Source: Aliiroseovarius sp. Z3
GTDB taxonomy: Bacteria; Pseudomonadota; Alphaproteobacteria; Rhodobacterales; Rhodobacteraceae
Assembly: GCF_029105185.1 (NCBI RefSeq)
Contig: NZ_JAFMZK010000009.1
Coordinates: 1-64,000 of the forward strand
DNA length: 64,000 bases
Direction of reading: 5' to 3'
In this document: one piece after another, positions 37,331 through 49,126 of the stretch
Position numbering within the stretch: position 1 is the first letter of the stretch
Layout: each line of letters opens with the position of its first letter
Position numbers and translations under genes: made by a program
The notes under the pieces: model-generated
Told to the model about the DNA's origin: nothing
Database searches by the model: none
Seen by the model: only the letters and a program-made list of their open reading frames with translations

Positions 37331-39961
37331 ATGCTTCAAATCGCGACTTGGAAACGTCTTGTGATCTGGGGGCTGACGGCCCTTGGCTTGTATTTCGCGG
37401 CACCCAACGGGTTCTATACCCGGGTGGAGCAACACAATGATGCTGTCTCGAAGATCGAGACAACCGGGACCACCGCTGAACTAGAGGCGGATCGGTCGGC
37501 GTGGCCAGACTGGGCACCCAACTCATTGGTCAATCTGGGTCTTGATTTGCGCGGGGGCGCGCATCTTCTGGCCGAAGTTCAGGTCGAAGATGTTTATGCC
37601 GCGCGGATGGACGCTCTGTGGCCTGAAGTGCGTGATGTGTTGCGCGACGAACGTGCAACGGTCGGCACCATCCGTCGACAGGATGGGGCGGACAATGAGT
37701 TGCGCGTCAAGGTTTCCCAGCCCGAAGGGCTGCCGCGCGCAATCGAGCTGGTGCAATCGCTGGCGCAGCCTGTCGTCAGCCTGTCCGGCGTCGGATCAAC
37801 CGATATCGAAGTGAATACGGGCCGCGAAGGCGAGCTTGTCGTCACCCTGTCCGAAGCGGAACGGGTCGCCACCGATGACCGCACCATCCAACAGACGCTT
37901 GAAATCATCCGTCGTCGCGTCGACGAGGTTGGCACCCGAGAGCCAACGATCCAACGTCAGGGCGATGCGCGCATCCTGATTCAGGTGCCGGGGATCGGCA
38001 GCGCATCGGAGTTGAAAGAGATCATCGGCAAGACCGCGAAGCTGACCTTCCATCCGGTGGTCAGCCGGACGACCAATGCGGGTGCAACACCTGGCCCACG
38101 AAATGTGCTTTATCCATCCCTCGACGAGGAGGGCACTTTCTACGAGCTGGAAAAAACCCCGGTTGTGACCGGTGAAGAGCTGAACGATGCGCAACCGGCT
38201 TTCGATCAGAATGGACAGCCTGCAGTAAACTTCCGCTTCAACGTGTCCGGTGCGCGCAAGTTCTGCGACTATACCGGTGCCAATGTTGGTGCGCCGTTTG
38301 CCATCGTTCTGGATGAAGAAGTGATTTCTGCGCCGCGCATCAACGAACAGATTTGCGGTGGGTCGGGCATTATCTCGGGTAATTTCACGATCGAAGAATC
38401 GACCAATCTGGCCATTCTGCTGCGGGCGGGCGCTTTGCCGGCGGAACTGACTTATGTCGAAGAACGCACGATTGGCCCGGAACTGGGTCAGGACAGTATT
38501 GACGCGGGCAAAATCGCCTCCGTGGTCGCGTTTCTGGGCGTGCTGGTCTTTATGGTTGCTGCCTATGGCTGGTTCGGTGTGATCGCCAATGTGGCGCTTG
38601 TCTTGAACGTGGGCATGATCTTCGGGCTTTTGTCGATGATCGGGGCCACGCTGACCCTGCCGGGTATTGCGGGGATCGTCTTGACCATCGGAATGGCCGT
38701 TGACGCCAACGTGCTGGTGTTCGAGCGTATCCGGGAAGAGCTGAAATCCGGTCGCGGCCCGGCGCGTGCCATTGAGCTTGGCTATGAAAAAGCCTTGTCG
38801 GCCATTCTGGACGCCAACATCACCACCTTCATCACCGCCGTCATCCTGTTCATCATGGGGTCGGGGCCCGTGCGCGGGTTCTCGGTCACGTTGGCGCTGG
38901 GCATTCTGACCTCGGTTTTCACCGCAATATATCTTACCCGGTTGATGCTGGTCATATGGTTTGAGCGAAAACGTCCCCGGACACTTGAGGTCAAGGGTAT
39001 TCGCATCGCGCCGCAAAACCGGGTGTTCGATTTCTTCCGCAGCACCATCGTGACCCTTGGCGCATCCGGGCTGGCGATGGTCGCGTCGGTTCTTCTGTTT
39101 CTGATCGTCGGGCTGAACTTCGGCATCGATTTCCGGGGTGGCACGACGATCCGCACCGAAAGCACACAGGCCGTCGATGTGGGTGTGTATCGTGACGCGC
39201 TGGCCCCGCTTGGGCTGGGCGACATCTCGATCGCACAGGTCTATGACGTGAACTTCGCAGAAGATCAGCACGTCGCACAGATCCGCATTGAAGCCCAAGA
39301 GGGGCAGGAAGCGATTACGCCGGAAACGATACAGGTGATTGAGCAAGCGCTGACGCAGGTTGATCCTGCGATCACCTTCCCCAGTGTTGAAAGTGTCGGC
39401 CCGAAAGTGTCGGGCGAGCTGGTGACAACCGCCGTGCTGGCCGTTGTTGCGGCGATTGCAGCGGTTCTGGTCTATATCTGGCTCAGGTTTGAATGGCAGT
39501 TCAGCTTGGGCGCGGTTGCGGCCCTTGTGCATGACGTGGTGCTGACCATCGGGATTTTCAGCCTTCTGGGCATCAAGTTCGATCTGGCAATCATCGCGGC
39601 GCTTCTGACCATCGTTGGTTACTCGCTGAACGATACGGTGGTTGTCTTTGACCGCGTTCGTGAGAATCTGCGTCGCTACAAGAAGATGGATTTGAAAGAG
39701 GTGTTGAATCTTTCGATCAACGAGACCTTGTCGCGTACGATGATGACCTCACTGACCACGCTACTGGCGCTGATTGCGCTTTACGTTTTGGGTGGCGACG
39801 TGATCCGCGGGTTTGTCTTCGCAATGATCTGGGGTGTGATTGTCGGGACCTATTCGTCGATCTTTGTGGCTTCCGTGATCTTGTTGAAGTTGGGCGTGAA
39901 GCGCGACTGGTCGAAGCCGGATGCCAATGCAGGCAATCAGTTCGCCAACATAGATGCCTGA
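37331..39961 (+). CDS. secDF: Fused protein-export subunit SecDF
   Basis: SecD and SecF use the proton-motive force to pull proteins through SecYEG to the periplasm. Here one uninterrupted 876-residue frame encodes both. The SecD half (about 1-555) has GLDLRGG at 70-76, a large periplasmic domain, and six-helix RND-like membrane region with GMAVDANVLVFERIREE. The SecF half (about 557-876) has GLNFGIDFRGG and YSLNDTVVVFDRVREN. They join at RPRTLEVKGIRIAPQN without a spacer or stop codon. In E. coli and many Proteobacteria these are separate genes. Confidence 0.95.
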   Translation: MLQIATWKRLVIWGLTALGLYFAAPNGFYTRVEQHNDAVSKIETTGTTAELEADRSAWPDWAPNSLVNLGLDLRGGAHLLAEVQVEDVYAARMDALWPEVRDVLRDERATVGTIRRQDGADNELRVKVSQPEGLPRAIELVQSLAQPVVSLSGVGSTDIEVNTGREGELVVTLSEAERVATDDRTIQQTLEIIRRRVDEVGTREPTIQRQGDARILIQVPGIGSASELKEIIGKTAKLTFHPVVSRTTNAGATPGPRNVLYPSLDEEGTFYELEKTPVVTGEELNDAQPAFDQNGQPAVNFRFNVSGARKFCDYTGANVGAPFAIVLDEEVISAPRINEQICGGSGIISGNFTIEESTNLAILLRAGALPAELTYVEERTIGPELGQDSIDAGKIASVVAFLGVLVFMVAAYGWFGVIANVALVLNVGMIFGLLSMIGATLTLPGIAGIVLTIGMAVDANVLVFERIREELKSGRGPARAIELGYEKALSAILDANITTFITAVILFIMGSGPVRGFSVTLALGILTSVFTAIYLTRLMLVIWFERKRPRTLEVKGIRIAPQNRVFDFFRSTIVTLGASGLAMVASVLLFLIVGLNFGIDFRGGTTIRTESTQAVDVGVYRDALAPLGLGDISIAQVYDVNFAEDQHVAQIRIEAQEGQEAITPETIQVIEQALTQVDPAITFPSVESVGPKVSGELVTTAVLAVVAAIAAVLVYIWLRFEWQFSLGAVAALVHDVVLTIGIFSLLGIKFDLAIIAALLTIVGYSLNDTVVVFDRVRENLRRYKKMDLKEVLNLSINETLSRTMMTSLTTLLALIALYVLGGDVIRGFVFAMIWGVIVGTYSSIFVASVILLKLGVKRDWSKPDANAGNQFANIDA

Positions 39962-40709
39962 TCTGCTGGCCGATGCCCTGACGCTACCAGGGCTTGGCTG
40001 GCTTGTTATCATTGCATTTGTCGCTGGATTGGTGCGGGGATTTGCCGGGTTTGGAACGGCGCTGATCTTCCTGCCGGTGGCCGCCCAGATCATTGATCCG
40101 GTTTGGGCGGTGACGGTTCTGATCGTGATGGATCTGGCCGGACCGGCCCCGGCCATTCCCCGCGCCCTGAAAGACGGACATCCCAAAGATTTGATGCGAC
40201 TTGTCGTGGCGACAGCGCTGGCCTTGCCCTTTGGGATGGCGGCGCTGTTTACGGTCGATCCGCAGCTGTTCAAGCTGGCGGTATCTGTGATCAGCCTGAT
40301 CATGCTTGCCGCCCTGATGTCGGGAAAGCGGTATCAAGGAGAGGTCACGCCCCCCATCGTATGGACCACCGGTGGTATCGCGGGGATGCTGGGCGGCGCA
40401 GTGGGTATTCCCGGCCCGCCTGTCATATTGCTTTACATGGCGTCATCCCTTCCCGCACGGGTGATCCGTGCCAACACAACCGCCTATCTTTTTTTCTTTG
40501 ACGTGATGATGTTGATCGGTTTTGCCTTTGCCGGGCGGCTTGTCGGCCCGCCATTGATCCTTGGGCTGCTTATCATGGTGCCAAATCTGCTGGGTAATTT
40601 GGCGGGCGGCATGGTCTTTAATCCGAGATACGAATCCCTTTATCGTTACGTGGCCTATCTGATCATCGCGGCCTCCAGCCTGTCCGGGCTTTTCGCCGCG
40701 CTACATTGA
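39954..40709 (+). CDS. TauE/SafE family sulfite exporter-like permease
   Basis: The 251-residue membrane protein is of the TauE/SafE family, with about seven or eight hydrophobic segments and two copies of the glycine-rich half repeat. The first is [21 protein letters not shown] and the second GGIAGMLGGAVGIPGPPVIL. Members export sulfite, sulfoacetate or other small organic anions. The start lies eight bases inside the secDF end, so the two are coupled. The substrate is not shown by context. Confidence 0.88.
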   Translation: MPDLLADALTLPGLGWLVIIAFVAGLVRGFAGFGTALIFLPVAAQIIDPVWAVTVLIVMDLAGPAPAIPRALKDGHPKDLMRLVVATALALPFGMAALFTVDPQLFKLAVSVISLIMLAALMSGKRYQGEVTPPIVWTTGGIAGMLGGAVGIPGPPVILLYMASSLPARVIRANTTAYLFFFDVMMLIGFAFAGRLVGPPLILGLLIMVPNLLGNLAGGMVFNPRYESLYRYVAYLIIAASSLSGLFAALH

Positions 40710-40730
40710 CCAAACCCACGGGGATCCGAA

Positions 40731-41084
40731 ATGCAGTTTCACGAAGTCAGGTATGACAGTGCTCAGCCCGTTGACAGCTATGGCCCCGGTTTCTTTCGCG
40801 TGGCGGGTGAGGTGATCCACGGTGCGATCCTTGTGACCGAAGACATGGCGATCAGTTGGGATGGCCCCGACGATCCTGCGCCGCTGCTGGCGCTGGCGGG
40901 CAAGATCGACGTGCTGTTCTACGGCACGGGCGCCGAACCTGCGCATCCGCCTGCCGATTTGCGCACAGCTCTGGAGGAGGCCGGGATCGGGGTCGAGACG
41001 ATGGCCTCTGCGCCAGCCTGCCGCACCTATAATGTGCTGGTCTCGGAAGGACGGCGCATTGCGCTGGCCGCCCTTCCGGTCTAA
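40731..41084 (+). CDS. Mth938-like domain protein (DUF498 / NDUFAF3-like)
   Basis: This 117-residue protein of the Mth938 fold is related to the human complex I assembly factor NDUFAF3. Typical features are [19 protein letters not shown] near 18-36, a conserved FYGTG near 65-69, and [20 protein letters not shown] in the C-terminal half. In alphaproteobacteria this gene commonly follows secF, which agrees with a role near membrane-protein biogenesis. Its exact activity is unknown. Confidence 0.9.
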   Translation: MQFHEVRYDSAQPVDSYGPGFFRVAGEVIHGAILVTEDMAISWDGPDDPAPLLALAGKIDVLFYGTGAEPAHPPADLRTALEEAGIGVETMASAPACRTYNVLVSEGRRIALAALPV

Positions 41085-41094
41085 GGCTTCTGAC

Positions 41095-41736
41095 ATGGAA
41101 ATGAGGGTCGATAACCTGTCCGTCGCGCGCGGCGGCGTGCCAGTTCTGGAAGGTGTGAATTTCACCCTTTCTGCCGGACATGTCTTGATCCTGCGCGGGC
41201 CCAACGGGTCGGGCAAAACGACACTTTTGCGCACTTTGGCAGGTCTGCAGCCGCCGATCGCCGGTCACGTATCGGCAGATCCTGAGAACATCACCTATGG
41301 CGCCCACGCCGACGGGTTGAAAGCGACCCTGACGGTCGAGGAGAATTTGCGATTCTGGGCCTCGGTGCATGGGATCGACAGCATTGATGCGGCGGTGCAG
41401 GGGTTCAACCTGACCGGTCTGACCCATCGCCCGGCGGGCAACCTGTCGGCTGGTCAGAAACGTCGGCTGGGCCTGGCGCGTCTGTTGGTCACCGGGCGGC
41501 CGATCTGGCTGCTGGATGAACCCACGGTCTCGCTCGATACGGCATCTGTCGGGCTGTTTGCCGACGCGGTGCGTGCCCATGTGGCGGGCGGGGGGACAGC
41601 CCTGATCGCGACCCATATTGACCTTGGTTTGCAGGCAGAGACCTTTGACATCAGCCCCTACCGCGCCAATGGCGACCGCGCAACACCCAGCCCGCAACGC
41701 GACCGCTATGCCGATTTTGACGAGGCGTTTACATGA
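41095..41736 (+). CDS. ccmA: Cytochrome c biogenesis ATP-binding export protein CcmA
   Basis: CcmA is the ATPase of the CcmABCD complex, which releases heme-loaded CcmE for c-type cytochrome maturation. The 213-residue ABC protein has Walker [10 protein letters not shown] at 35-43, signature NLSAGQKRR, and Walker [11 protein letters not shown] chose ATG 41095, eleven bases after the Mth938 stop; ATG 41101 is also in frame. Longer frames extend back into the upstream gene and are not real. It overlaps ccmB by four bases. Confidence 0.95.
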   Translation: MEMRVDNLSVARGGVPVLEGVNFTLSAGHVLILRGPNGSGKTTLLRTLAGLQPPIAGHVSADPENITYGAHADGLKATLTVEENLRFWASVHGIDSIDAAVQGFNLTGLTHRPAGNLSAGQKRRLGLARLLVTGRPIWLLDEPTVSLDTASVGLFADAVRAHVAGGGTALIATHIDLGLQAETFDISPYRANGDRATPSPQRDRYADFDEAFT

Positions 41737-42389
41737 TCGCGCTGTTGGTTCGCGACATGCGCTTGGCGATGCGCGCAGGCGGTGGATTTGGTCTGGGGTT
41801 GGCGTTCTTCCTGATCGTCTCGACCCTCGTCCCTTTTGGCGTTGGACCCGAGGCCGCGATCCTGTCGCGGATCGCGCCCGGAATCCTGTGGGTGGGCGCA
41901 CTTCTGGCCTGCCTTTTGTCGCTGGATCGCATTTTTCAGCTGGATTTCGAGGATGGATCGCTGGACCTTCTGGCCACTGCGCCGATCCCGATGGAAGGCA
42001 CAGTGGCGATCAAGGCGCTGGCGCATTGGCTTGTGACCGGGCTGCCCCTGACCTTGGCGGCACCCGCTTTCGGGGCACTGATGAACCTGCAATCGCCGGG
42101 TCATTACTGGATCTTCATCACGCTTCTGATCGGCACACCGGCTTTGTCGATGATCGGTGCCTTTGGCGCGGCGCTGACGGTTGGGCTGAAACGCGGCGGG
42201 CTTTTGCTGTCTCTGCTGGTTTTGCCGCTTTACATCCCCACGCTGATCTTCGGAGCAGAGGCCGCGACACGCGGCACCGCAGGTCTGTCTGCCCTCACAC
42301 CGCTTTTGATGATGGCGGGGATCACCGCCGGATCCATAGCCCTGCTTCCGTTCGCCGCCGCCGCCGCATTGCGTGTTAATCTGAGATAA
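41733..42389 (+). CDS. ccmB: Heme exporter protein CcmB
   Basis: CcmB is the membrane partner of CcmA in the heme-handling complex. The 218-residue protein has six hydrophobic segments and the family features [31 protein letters not shown] and [11 protein letters not shown]. Its start overlaps ccmA (ATGA). A 67-nt gap then separates it from ccmC, enough for an internal ribosome site (GAGGAAGC) but with no terminator visible. Confidence 0.95.
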   Translation: MIALLVRDMRLAMRAGGGFGLGLAFFLIVSTLVPFGVGPEAAILSRIAPGILWVGALLACLLSLDRIFQLDFEDGSLDLLATAPIPMEGTVAIKALAHWLVTGLPLTLAAPAFGALMNLQSPGHYWIFITLLIGTPALSMIGAFGAALTVGLKRGGLLLSLLVLPLYIPTLIFGAEAATRGTAGLSALTPLLMMAGITAGSIALLPFAAAAALRVNLR

Positions 42390-42456
42390 GTCAAGTCGCC
42401 GTGAAGTTAGCCCCGCTATGCTTGCGCAAATCATAGCCACCGAATAGAGGAAGCAA

Positions 42457-43191
42457 ATGTCACTTTGGGAATTCGCAAACCCCGTCAAGTTCATGGCGCT
42501 CAGCGGCAAGGTTTTGCCCTGGGTGATCGGGCTTGCTGCGCTGACGCTGATACCGGGTCTGATCTGGGGTTTCTTCTTCACGCCAGAGGCCACGAACTTC
42601 GGCAACTCGGTCAAGATCATCTATATCCACGTGCCGTCCGCGATGATGGCGATCAACATATGGGTGATGATGCTTGTCACGTCGCTGATATGGATCGTTC
42701 GCCGTCACCATGTTTCGGTGCGGGCCGCCAAGGCGGCCGCCCTGATCGGCGTGACCATGACGGTGATCGCCCTGATCACCGGCGCGATCTGGGGTGAACC
42801 GATGTGGGGCACCTATTGGGCATGGGATCCGCGCCTGACCAGCTTCCTGATCCTGTTCCTGTTCTATCTGGGTTACATGGCCCTGTGGGCCGCGATCGAG
42901 AACCCGGATACCGCCGCCGACCTGACATCGGTCCTGTGCATCGTCGGGTCGGTGTTTGCGCTGCTCAGCCGCTATGCGGTGAATTTCTGGAATCAGGGGC
43001 TGCATCAGGGGGCGTCATTGTCCATGGATCGGGAAGAGCATGTCGCCAATGTCTATTACCTGCCGCTGCTTCTGTGCATCGCCGGCTTCATCCTGCTGTT
43101 CGTGGCCCTTGTGTTGATCCGCACCCGGACCGAGCTGCGCCTTGTGCGCCTGCACCGTCTGGAAATTCGCGAAAGGATGAAAGATGCTTGA
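42457..43191 (+). CDS. ccmC: Heme-handling protein CcmC
   Basis: CcmC binds heme and hands it to the chaperone CcmE. The 244-residue protein has six hydrophobic segments, two conserved histidines on periplasmic loops (in IIYIHVPSAMMA and LHQGASLS), and the tryptophan-rich WWD-type motif between them. That motif reads WGTYWAWDPRLTS, with Tyr in place of the first Trp of the common WGTWW. It overlaps ccmD by eight bases. Confidence 0.96.
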   Translation: MSLWEFANPVKFMALSGKVLPWVIGLAALTLIPGLIWGFFFTPEATNFGNSVKIIYIHVPSAMMAINIWVMMLVTSLIWIVRRHHVSVRAAKAAALIGVTMTVIALITGAIWGEPMWGTYWAWDPRLTSFLILFLFYLGYMALWAAIENPDTAADLTSVLCIVGSVFALLSRYAVNFWNQGLHQGASLSMDREEHVANVYYLPLLLCIAGFILLFVALVLIRTRTELRLVRLHRLEIRERMKDA

Positions 43192-43339
43192 TCTGGGCAA
43201 ATATGCCGATGCGATCCTGTCGTCGTGGGGGATCACTCTCGCGCTTTTGATCGCACTGGTCCTTGTCACCTGGCGCCGTTCGGTCCAAGTGAAGAAAGCA
43301 CTGCATGCGGCGGAAAAAAGGGCGTCCAAAGATGGCTGA
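43184..43339 (+). CDS. ccmD: Small heme exporter subunit CcmD
   Basis: This 51-residue protein has one hydrophobic helix (WGITLALLIALVLVTW, about 15-30) followed by a positively charged tail. This is the size, topology and position of CcmD, which holds holo-CcmE in the CcmABC complex. It overlaps ccmC upstream and ccmG downstream by eight bases each. Confidence 0.92.
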   Translation: MLDLGKYADAILSSWGITLALLIALVLVTWRRSVQVKKALHAAEKRASKDG

Positions 43340-43901
43340 AGATGACGTGGTCGTTGAAAAGAAAAAAGGTATCTCGTGGCTGATGATGTTGCCGCCCATC
43401 CTGTTTATCGGGCTGGCGGTCATGTTCATGTGGGGCATGAAACAGGACGACAGGAACGCCCTGCCGTCGACCCGTGAAGGTGGCATGGTGCCCGCGCTGC
43501 ACCTGACCGCGTTCGAAGGGGCCGAAGGGTTCACCCAGGACGACCTGACCTCGGGCGGTGTGAAGCTGGTGAACTTCTGGGCCAGTTGGTGCGCCCCGTG
43601 CCGTGCGGAACACCCGCAGCTTGAAACACTGGCCGAAGAAGGTGTGGTGATCAATGGGATCAACTACAAAGACGATCCGGCCAATGCGCGCCGTTTTCTT
43701 ACCCAACTGGGCGACCCGTTCGCCAAGCTGATGGCCGACGCGGACGGGCGCACCGGGCTTGAATGGGGGCTTTACGGCGTGCCGGAAACCTTCATCATTG
43801 CCGCCGACGGCACGGTCGTGAAACGCTTTGCCGGTCCAATCACCGAAAGCATTTTGGAAAGCGTGATCCGCCCCGCGATCGCAGACGCCGCCAGCCGTTA
43901 A
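43332..43901 (+). CDS. ccmG: Thiol:disulfide oxidoreductase CcmG (DsbE)
   Basis: CcmG keeps apocytochrome c heme-binding cysteines reduced in the periplasm. The 189-residue protein has a single N-terminal membrane anchor (about 14-36) and a thioredoxin fold with the active site WCAPC at 86-90 and the cis-proline region GVPETFIIAADG. I chose ATG 43332, which gives the normal short cytoplasmic N terminus. It is the last gene of the yajC-secDF-ccm run, and an extensive inverted-repeat array begins at its stop codon. Confidence 0.95.
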   Translation: MAEDDVVVEKKKGISWLMMLPPILFIGLAVMFMWGMKQDDRNALPSTREGGMVPALHLTAFEGAEGFTQDDLTSGGVKLVNFWASWCAPCRAEHPQLETLAEEGVVINGINYKDDPANARRFLTQLGDPFAKLMADADGRTGLEWGLYGVPETFIIAADGTVVKRFAGPITESILESVIRPAIADAASR

Positions 43902-44012
43902 AGCGTTTTACGAATAACCTGAATCACCGATTTCAAGAAACGCGCGCGACCTGTCAATGTTGTGCGCGTTTCGCCTTTAGCTGATGTCTCAGGTTAAAGG
44001 CGAAACGCTTTA
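43899..44012 (+). repeat. Nested inverted-repeat array at the end of the ccm operon
   Basis: Several pairings coexist. An outer TAAAGCGTTT (43899-43908) pairs with AAACGCTTTA (44003-44012). TAACCTGA (43915-43922) pairs with TCAGGTTA (43989-43996), and GAAACGCGC (43937-43945) pairs with GCGCGTTTC (43964-43972). All three can form together as one long structure. They compete with the 14-bp hairpin at 43966-44008 that looks like a terminator. The outer arm starts in the ccmG stop codon. Confidence 0.75.
43966..44012 (+). terminator. Strong hairpin ending the ccm operon
   Basis: GCGTTTCGCCTTTA pairs perfectly over 14 bp with TAAAGGCGAAACGC across a 15-base loop and is followed by TTTAT. It is the likely end of the yajC-secDF-ccm transcript. 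Confidence 0.7.
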
Positions 44013-44336
44013 TCCGGCGGCGTTCAGCAGCAGGATGAACGCGCTGAAGGCGACTGTTTCCAGAAGTGGGAGCGGGAATTGGCGCAAGAAATTATACATG
44101 AAATAGACGGGTCCAATAGCGATCTAATATACGTTTCAAACCGGTCAGAGAAATATTCCGACCGTAAGGAACTCTAGCATTTTTTGGCTGGGCGAGACAA
44201 TTCAATCTGCCGAAAAAAACCAGATGTTCTGCCATAAAACTATGTGACGTTTCTGGATCTGGATGTGTTTTCGATCACATCTATTGATGCTTTTCAGGTA
44301 ATTGCTTCGGGATGCTCACTCAGATCAAGAACCCCA
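44013..44336. other. AT-rich gene-free stretch between ccmG and acnA
   Basis: No convincing reading frame or RNA gene is seen in this 324-nt stretch between convergent genes. It is richer in A and T than its surroundings. It contains a CRP/FNR-like inverted repeat, TGTGT-N6-TCACA, at 44264-44279, with no gene near enough to be controlled by it. It could hold a small RNA or decayed sequence, but neither can be shown. Confidence 0.4.
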
Positions 44337-44366
44337 AAAAAACGCGCCCTGCAGAGGGCGCGTTTT
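44337..44366. terminator. Bidirectional terminator of acnA
   Basis: AAAACGCGCCCT pairs with AGGGCGCGTTTT across the loop GCAG, with A-runs on one side and T-runs on the other, so it can work on both strands. It begins 20 nt after the acnA stop on the minus strand. Confidence 0.85.
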
Positions 44367-44386
44367 GATTTGTTGATCAGGGTCGT

Positions 44387-47137
<2,751 letters not shown>

Positions 47138-47308
47138 GGAATGGCTCCCTTATGGATAGGATACAGGGTTGGGCTGGCTTGCATTTGCCCTAAAAACAGG
47201 GGTCGACGCAAGGAGATTCCCGCGCTTTGTATACGATTGCACACCATAAATCGACCCAAATCCCAACCTATCAGCGAAAACTGTAACAAACCCCTCGCAA
47301 AACCTTGA

Positions 47309-47338
47309 TTGGAAGCGACTTAGTGGGCGCGCTATCTA
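47309..47338 (+). promoter_or_regulatory. Possible sigma-70 promoter of the DUF1223 gene
   Basis: TTGGAA (47309-47314) and TATCTA (47333-47338) are separated by 18 bases and lie 30 nt before the ATG at 47368. This is a fair match to a housekeeping promoter; no other candidate stands out in the gap. Confidence 0.35.
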
Positions 47339-47367
47339 GAGGTTGACCCAAACGGAAAAGAAACGTG

Positions 47368-48102
47368 ATGAGAGCAGTTCTGCCCCTGATCCTGATATGC
47401 GCCACCTGGTTTGGCGCCTCCCCCGCAAACGCTCAAGAGCGTCCGGTAACGGTTGTCGAACTGTTTACATCGCAGGGATGTTCATCTTGCCCGCCCGCTG
47501 ATGCGCTGTTGGGGAAGCTGGCCGAATATGACGATATCCTGCCGTTGGCGCTGCACGTCGATTACTGGGACTACATTGGTTGGAAGGACACTTTTGCGCA
47601 GGCGGCGCATACGAAGCGGCAAAAGGCCTATGCCTATAGTTTCGGCACGCGGTCCATCTATACGCCGCAAATGGTGATCGGAGGGGTCGATCAGGCCGTG
47701 GGCAGCCATGTGGTCGAGGTGATGGACGTGATCCACCGCCATCAGGCCAAACCGCAGCAGGTGGCGTTGCAGACGATACGTGCCGATATTGCGGTTCCGC
47801 GGCTGCGGGTCGAACGTATGACTCACCGCGCGCTTCCAGCCCAGATGCTGGTCCAGATCGTGCGCTTTGTACCCAAAGCACATGTGGACATCAGCCGTGG
47901 CGAAAATGCCGGCCTGTCGATCACGTCGACCAATGTGGTCTTGGATATTCAGGGCTTTGGTGTCTGGGACGGTCAGGAAGCAGTTGAATTTGAACTTCCC
48001 AATCCCATCGCGGCGGAAGGACAATCTGCGGCGATCGTCCTGCAAGCCGCCAGAAAGGGCGGATATCCGGGCGAAATTCTGGCCGCAATCAAGCTGGATT
48101 AA
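47368..48102 (+). CDS. DUF1223 secreted thioredoxin-like protein
   Basis: This 244-residue protein of the DUF1223 family has a signal peptide (about 1-22, ending NAQ after ASPANA). The mature part begins PVTVVELFTSQGCSSCPPADALL, a thioredoxin-like fold with a CxxC pair in CSSC, and has the cis-proline-like YTPQMVIGG. A redox role in the periplasm is likely but not proven. ATG 47368 is preferred; a GTG one codon earlier is also in frame. It is divergent from acnA. Confidence 0.9.
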   Translation: MRAVLPLILICATWFGASPANAQERPVTVVELFTSQGCSSCPPADALLGKLAEYDDILPLALHVDYWDYIGWKDTFAQAAHTKRQKAYAYSFGTRSIYTPQMVIGGVDQAVGSHVVEVMDVIHRHQAKPQQVALQTIRADIAVPRLRVERMTHRALPAQMLVQIVRFVPKAHVDISRGENAGLSITSTNVVLDIQGFGVWDGQEAVEFELPNPIAAEGQSAAIVLQAARKGGYPGEILAAIKLD

Positions 48103-48129
48103 CCCGCGATAAGCGCCGACGGCGCGGAT

Positions 48130-49011
48130 CTAGTCTGCCTCGGGCAATTGCCAGCGGTTATGGATCCACAGGAACTGATCCATGTGCTGACGCACCCGGG
48201 CCTCGAACCGATCATTGAATTCCTGCATCATGGTTTTCGCATCGCTGTGGGCGATGGGGTCTTCGACGATCACATCGAAATCGACGCCGTTTTCTTTGCG
48301 AATGGCAAACATCGGAATGAACAGCGTGTCGTATTTGAGCGCCATTTCCGCGACCGCCAGTGTGGTCATAGCAGGCTGACCAAAAAAGCTGAGCTTCTCG
48401 CCCTGATCTTCGCGCTGGTCCAGAAGGATTGCCAATAGCCCGCCCTGACGCAGATGCTTGACCATCTCGGCCATGCCTCGGCGGGATTGTTCAAATGCCT
48501 TTCCTTCGAATCCCTCCATCCGTGCCTTGTAACTTTCATTGAAATAGGCGTTGGACATCGGACGATAAAGTGCGCCGGTGTTAAAGCCCGCCTGAATGGT
48601 CACGGCTCGTGCGGCATCGTAATTGCCGAAATGCCCAGAGATCGCGATGATCGGCCGGCCCTCTGCCTTTGCCTGTTCCAGAGCATCCAATCCGGGACCA
48701 GACAGCTTGGTTGAATTCAACCGATCATAGAAGGTTTTGCCCGACCACATCTCGGCAAGGAAGCGTCCCGCATTGGTCAGGACGTCGCGCACCAAGCGGT
48801 CAACCTCAGCAGGTGAAAGGTCAGGACAGGCCAGTGTCAGGTTGTTGCGAATACGCTTGTCGTATCCGGCGATCGGACCGACGACATGTGCGGCCAGCCA
48901 GCCCACCGCCGGCAGGCGCCAGCGATACGGCAAAAGACGAGGCAGATTTAGTACGGCAGACAGCGCCACATGTGTCAGATAGGGGCCGACCCCCCGCTTT
49001 TCTTGCACCAT
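48130..49011 (-). CDS. LpxL/HtrB-type lysophospholipid acyltransferase
   Basis: This membrane-bound acyltransferase probably adds a secondary acyl chain to lipid A. The protein is 293 residues from my start, with an N-terminal hydrophobic anchor and the catalytic HxxxxD motif as HFGNYD. LLAILLDQRED and FFGQPAMTT, which is the usual substrate-site region, follow. I chose ATG 49011 (MVQEKRGVGPYL), with AGGAG nine bases upstream of the start; in-frame ATGs at 49077 and 49149 would add 22 or 46 residues, and the latter would overlap fliG. Confidence 0.88.
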   Translation of the reverse strand: MVQEKRGVGPYLTHVALSAVLNLPRLLPYRWRLPAVGWLAAHVVGPIAGYDKRIRNNLTLACPDLSPAEVDRLVRDVLTNAGRFLAEMWSGKTFYDRLNSTKLSGPGLDALEQAKAEGRPIIAISGHFGNYDAARAVTIQAGFNTGALYRPMSNAYFNESYKARMEGFEGKAFEQSRRGMAEMVKHLRQGGLLAILLDQREDQGEKLSFFGQPAMTTLAVAEMALKYDTLFIPMFAIRKENGVDFDVIVEDPIAHSDAKTMMQEFNDRFEARVRQHMDQFLWIHNRWQLPEAD

Positions 49012-49126
49012 CTCGCCTGTCTCCTGTCGCGCGGCGTCGAAAATCGGCGCGCGCTGCGTCTTTCGAAGCTCAGACATACAATCGGGGGCGGGGGCTCGCA
49101 AGCTCTTGCCGCACATGGATGGCCGG

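Noticed and set aside
37796-39532. 578-codon minus-strand frame opposite secDF
   Set aside because: It is antisense to a clearly conserved gene, with low-complexity His/Gln/Arg-rich composition typical of reversed high-GC codons.
44264-44279. CRP/FNR-like TGTGT-N6-TCACA
   Set aside because: It sits between two convergent genes with no start codon close downstream on either strand, so it is probably a chance match.
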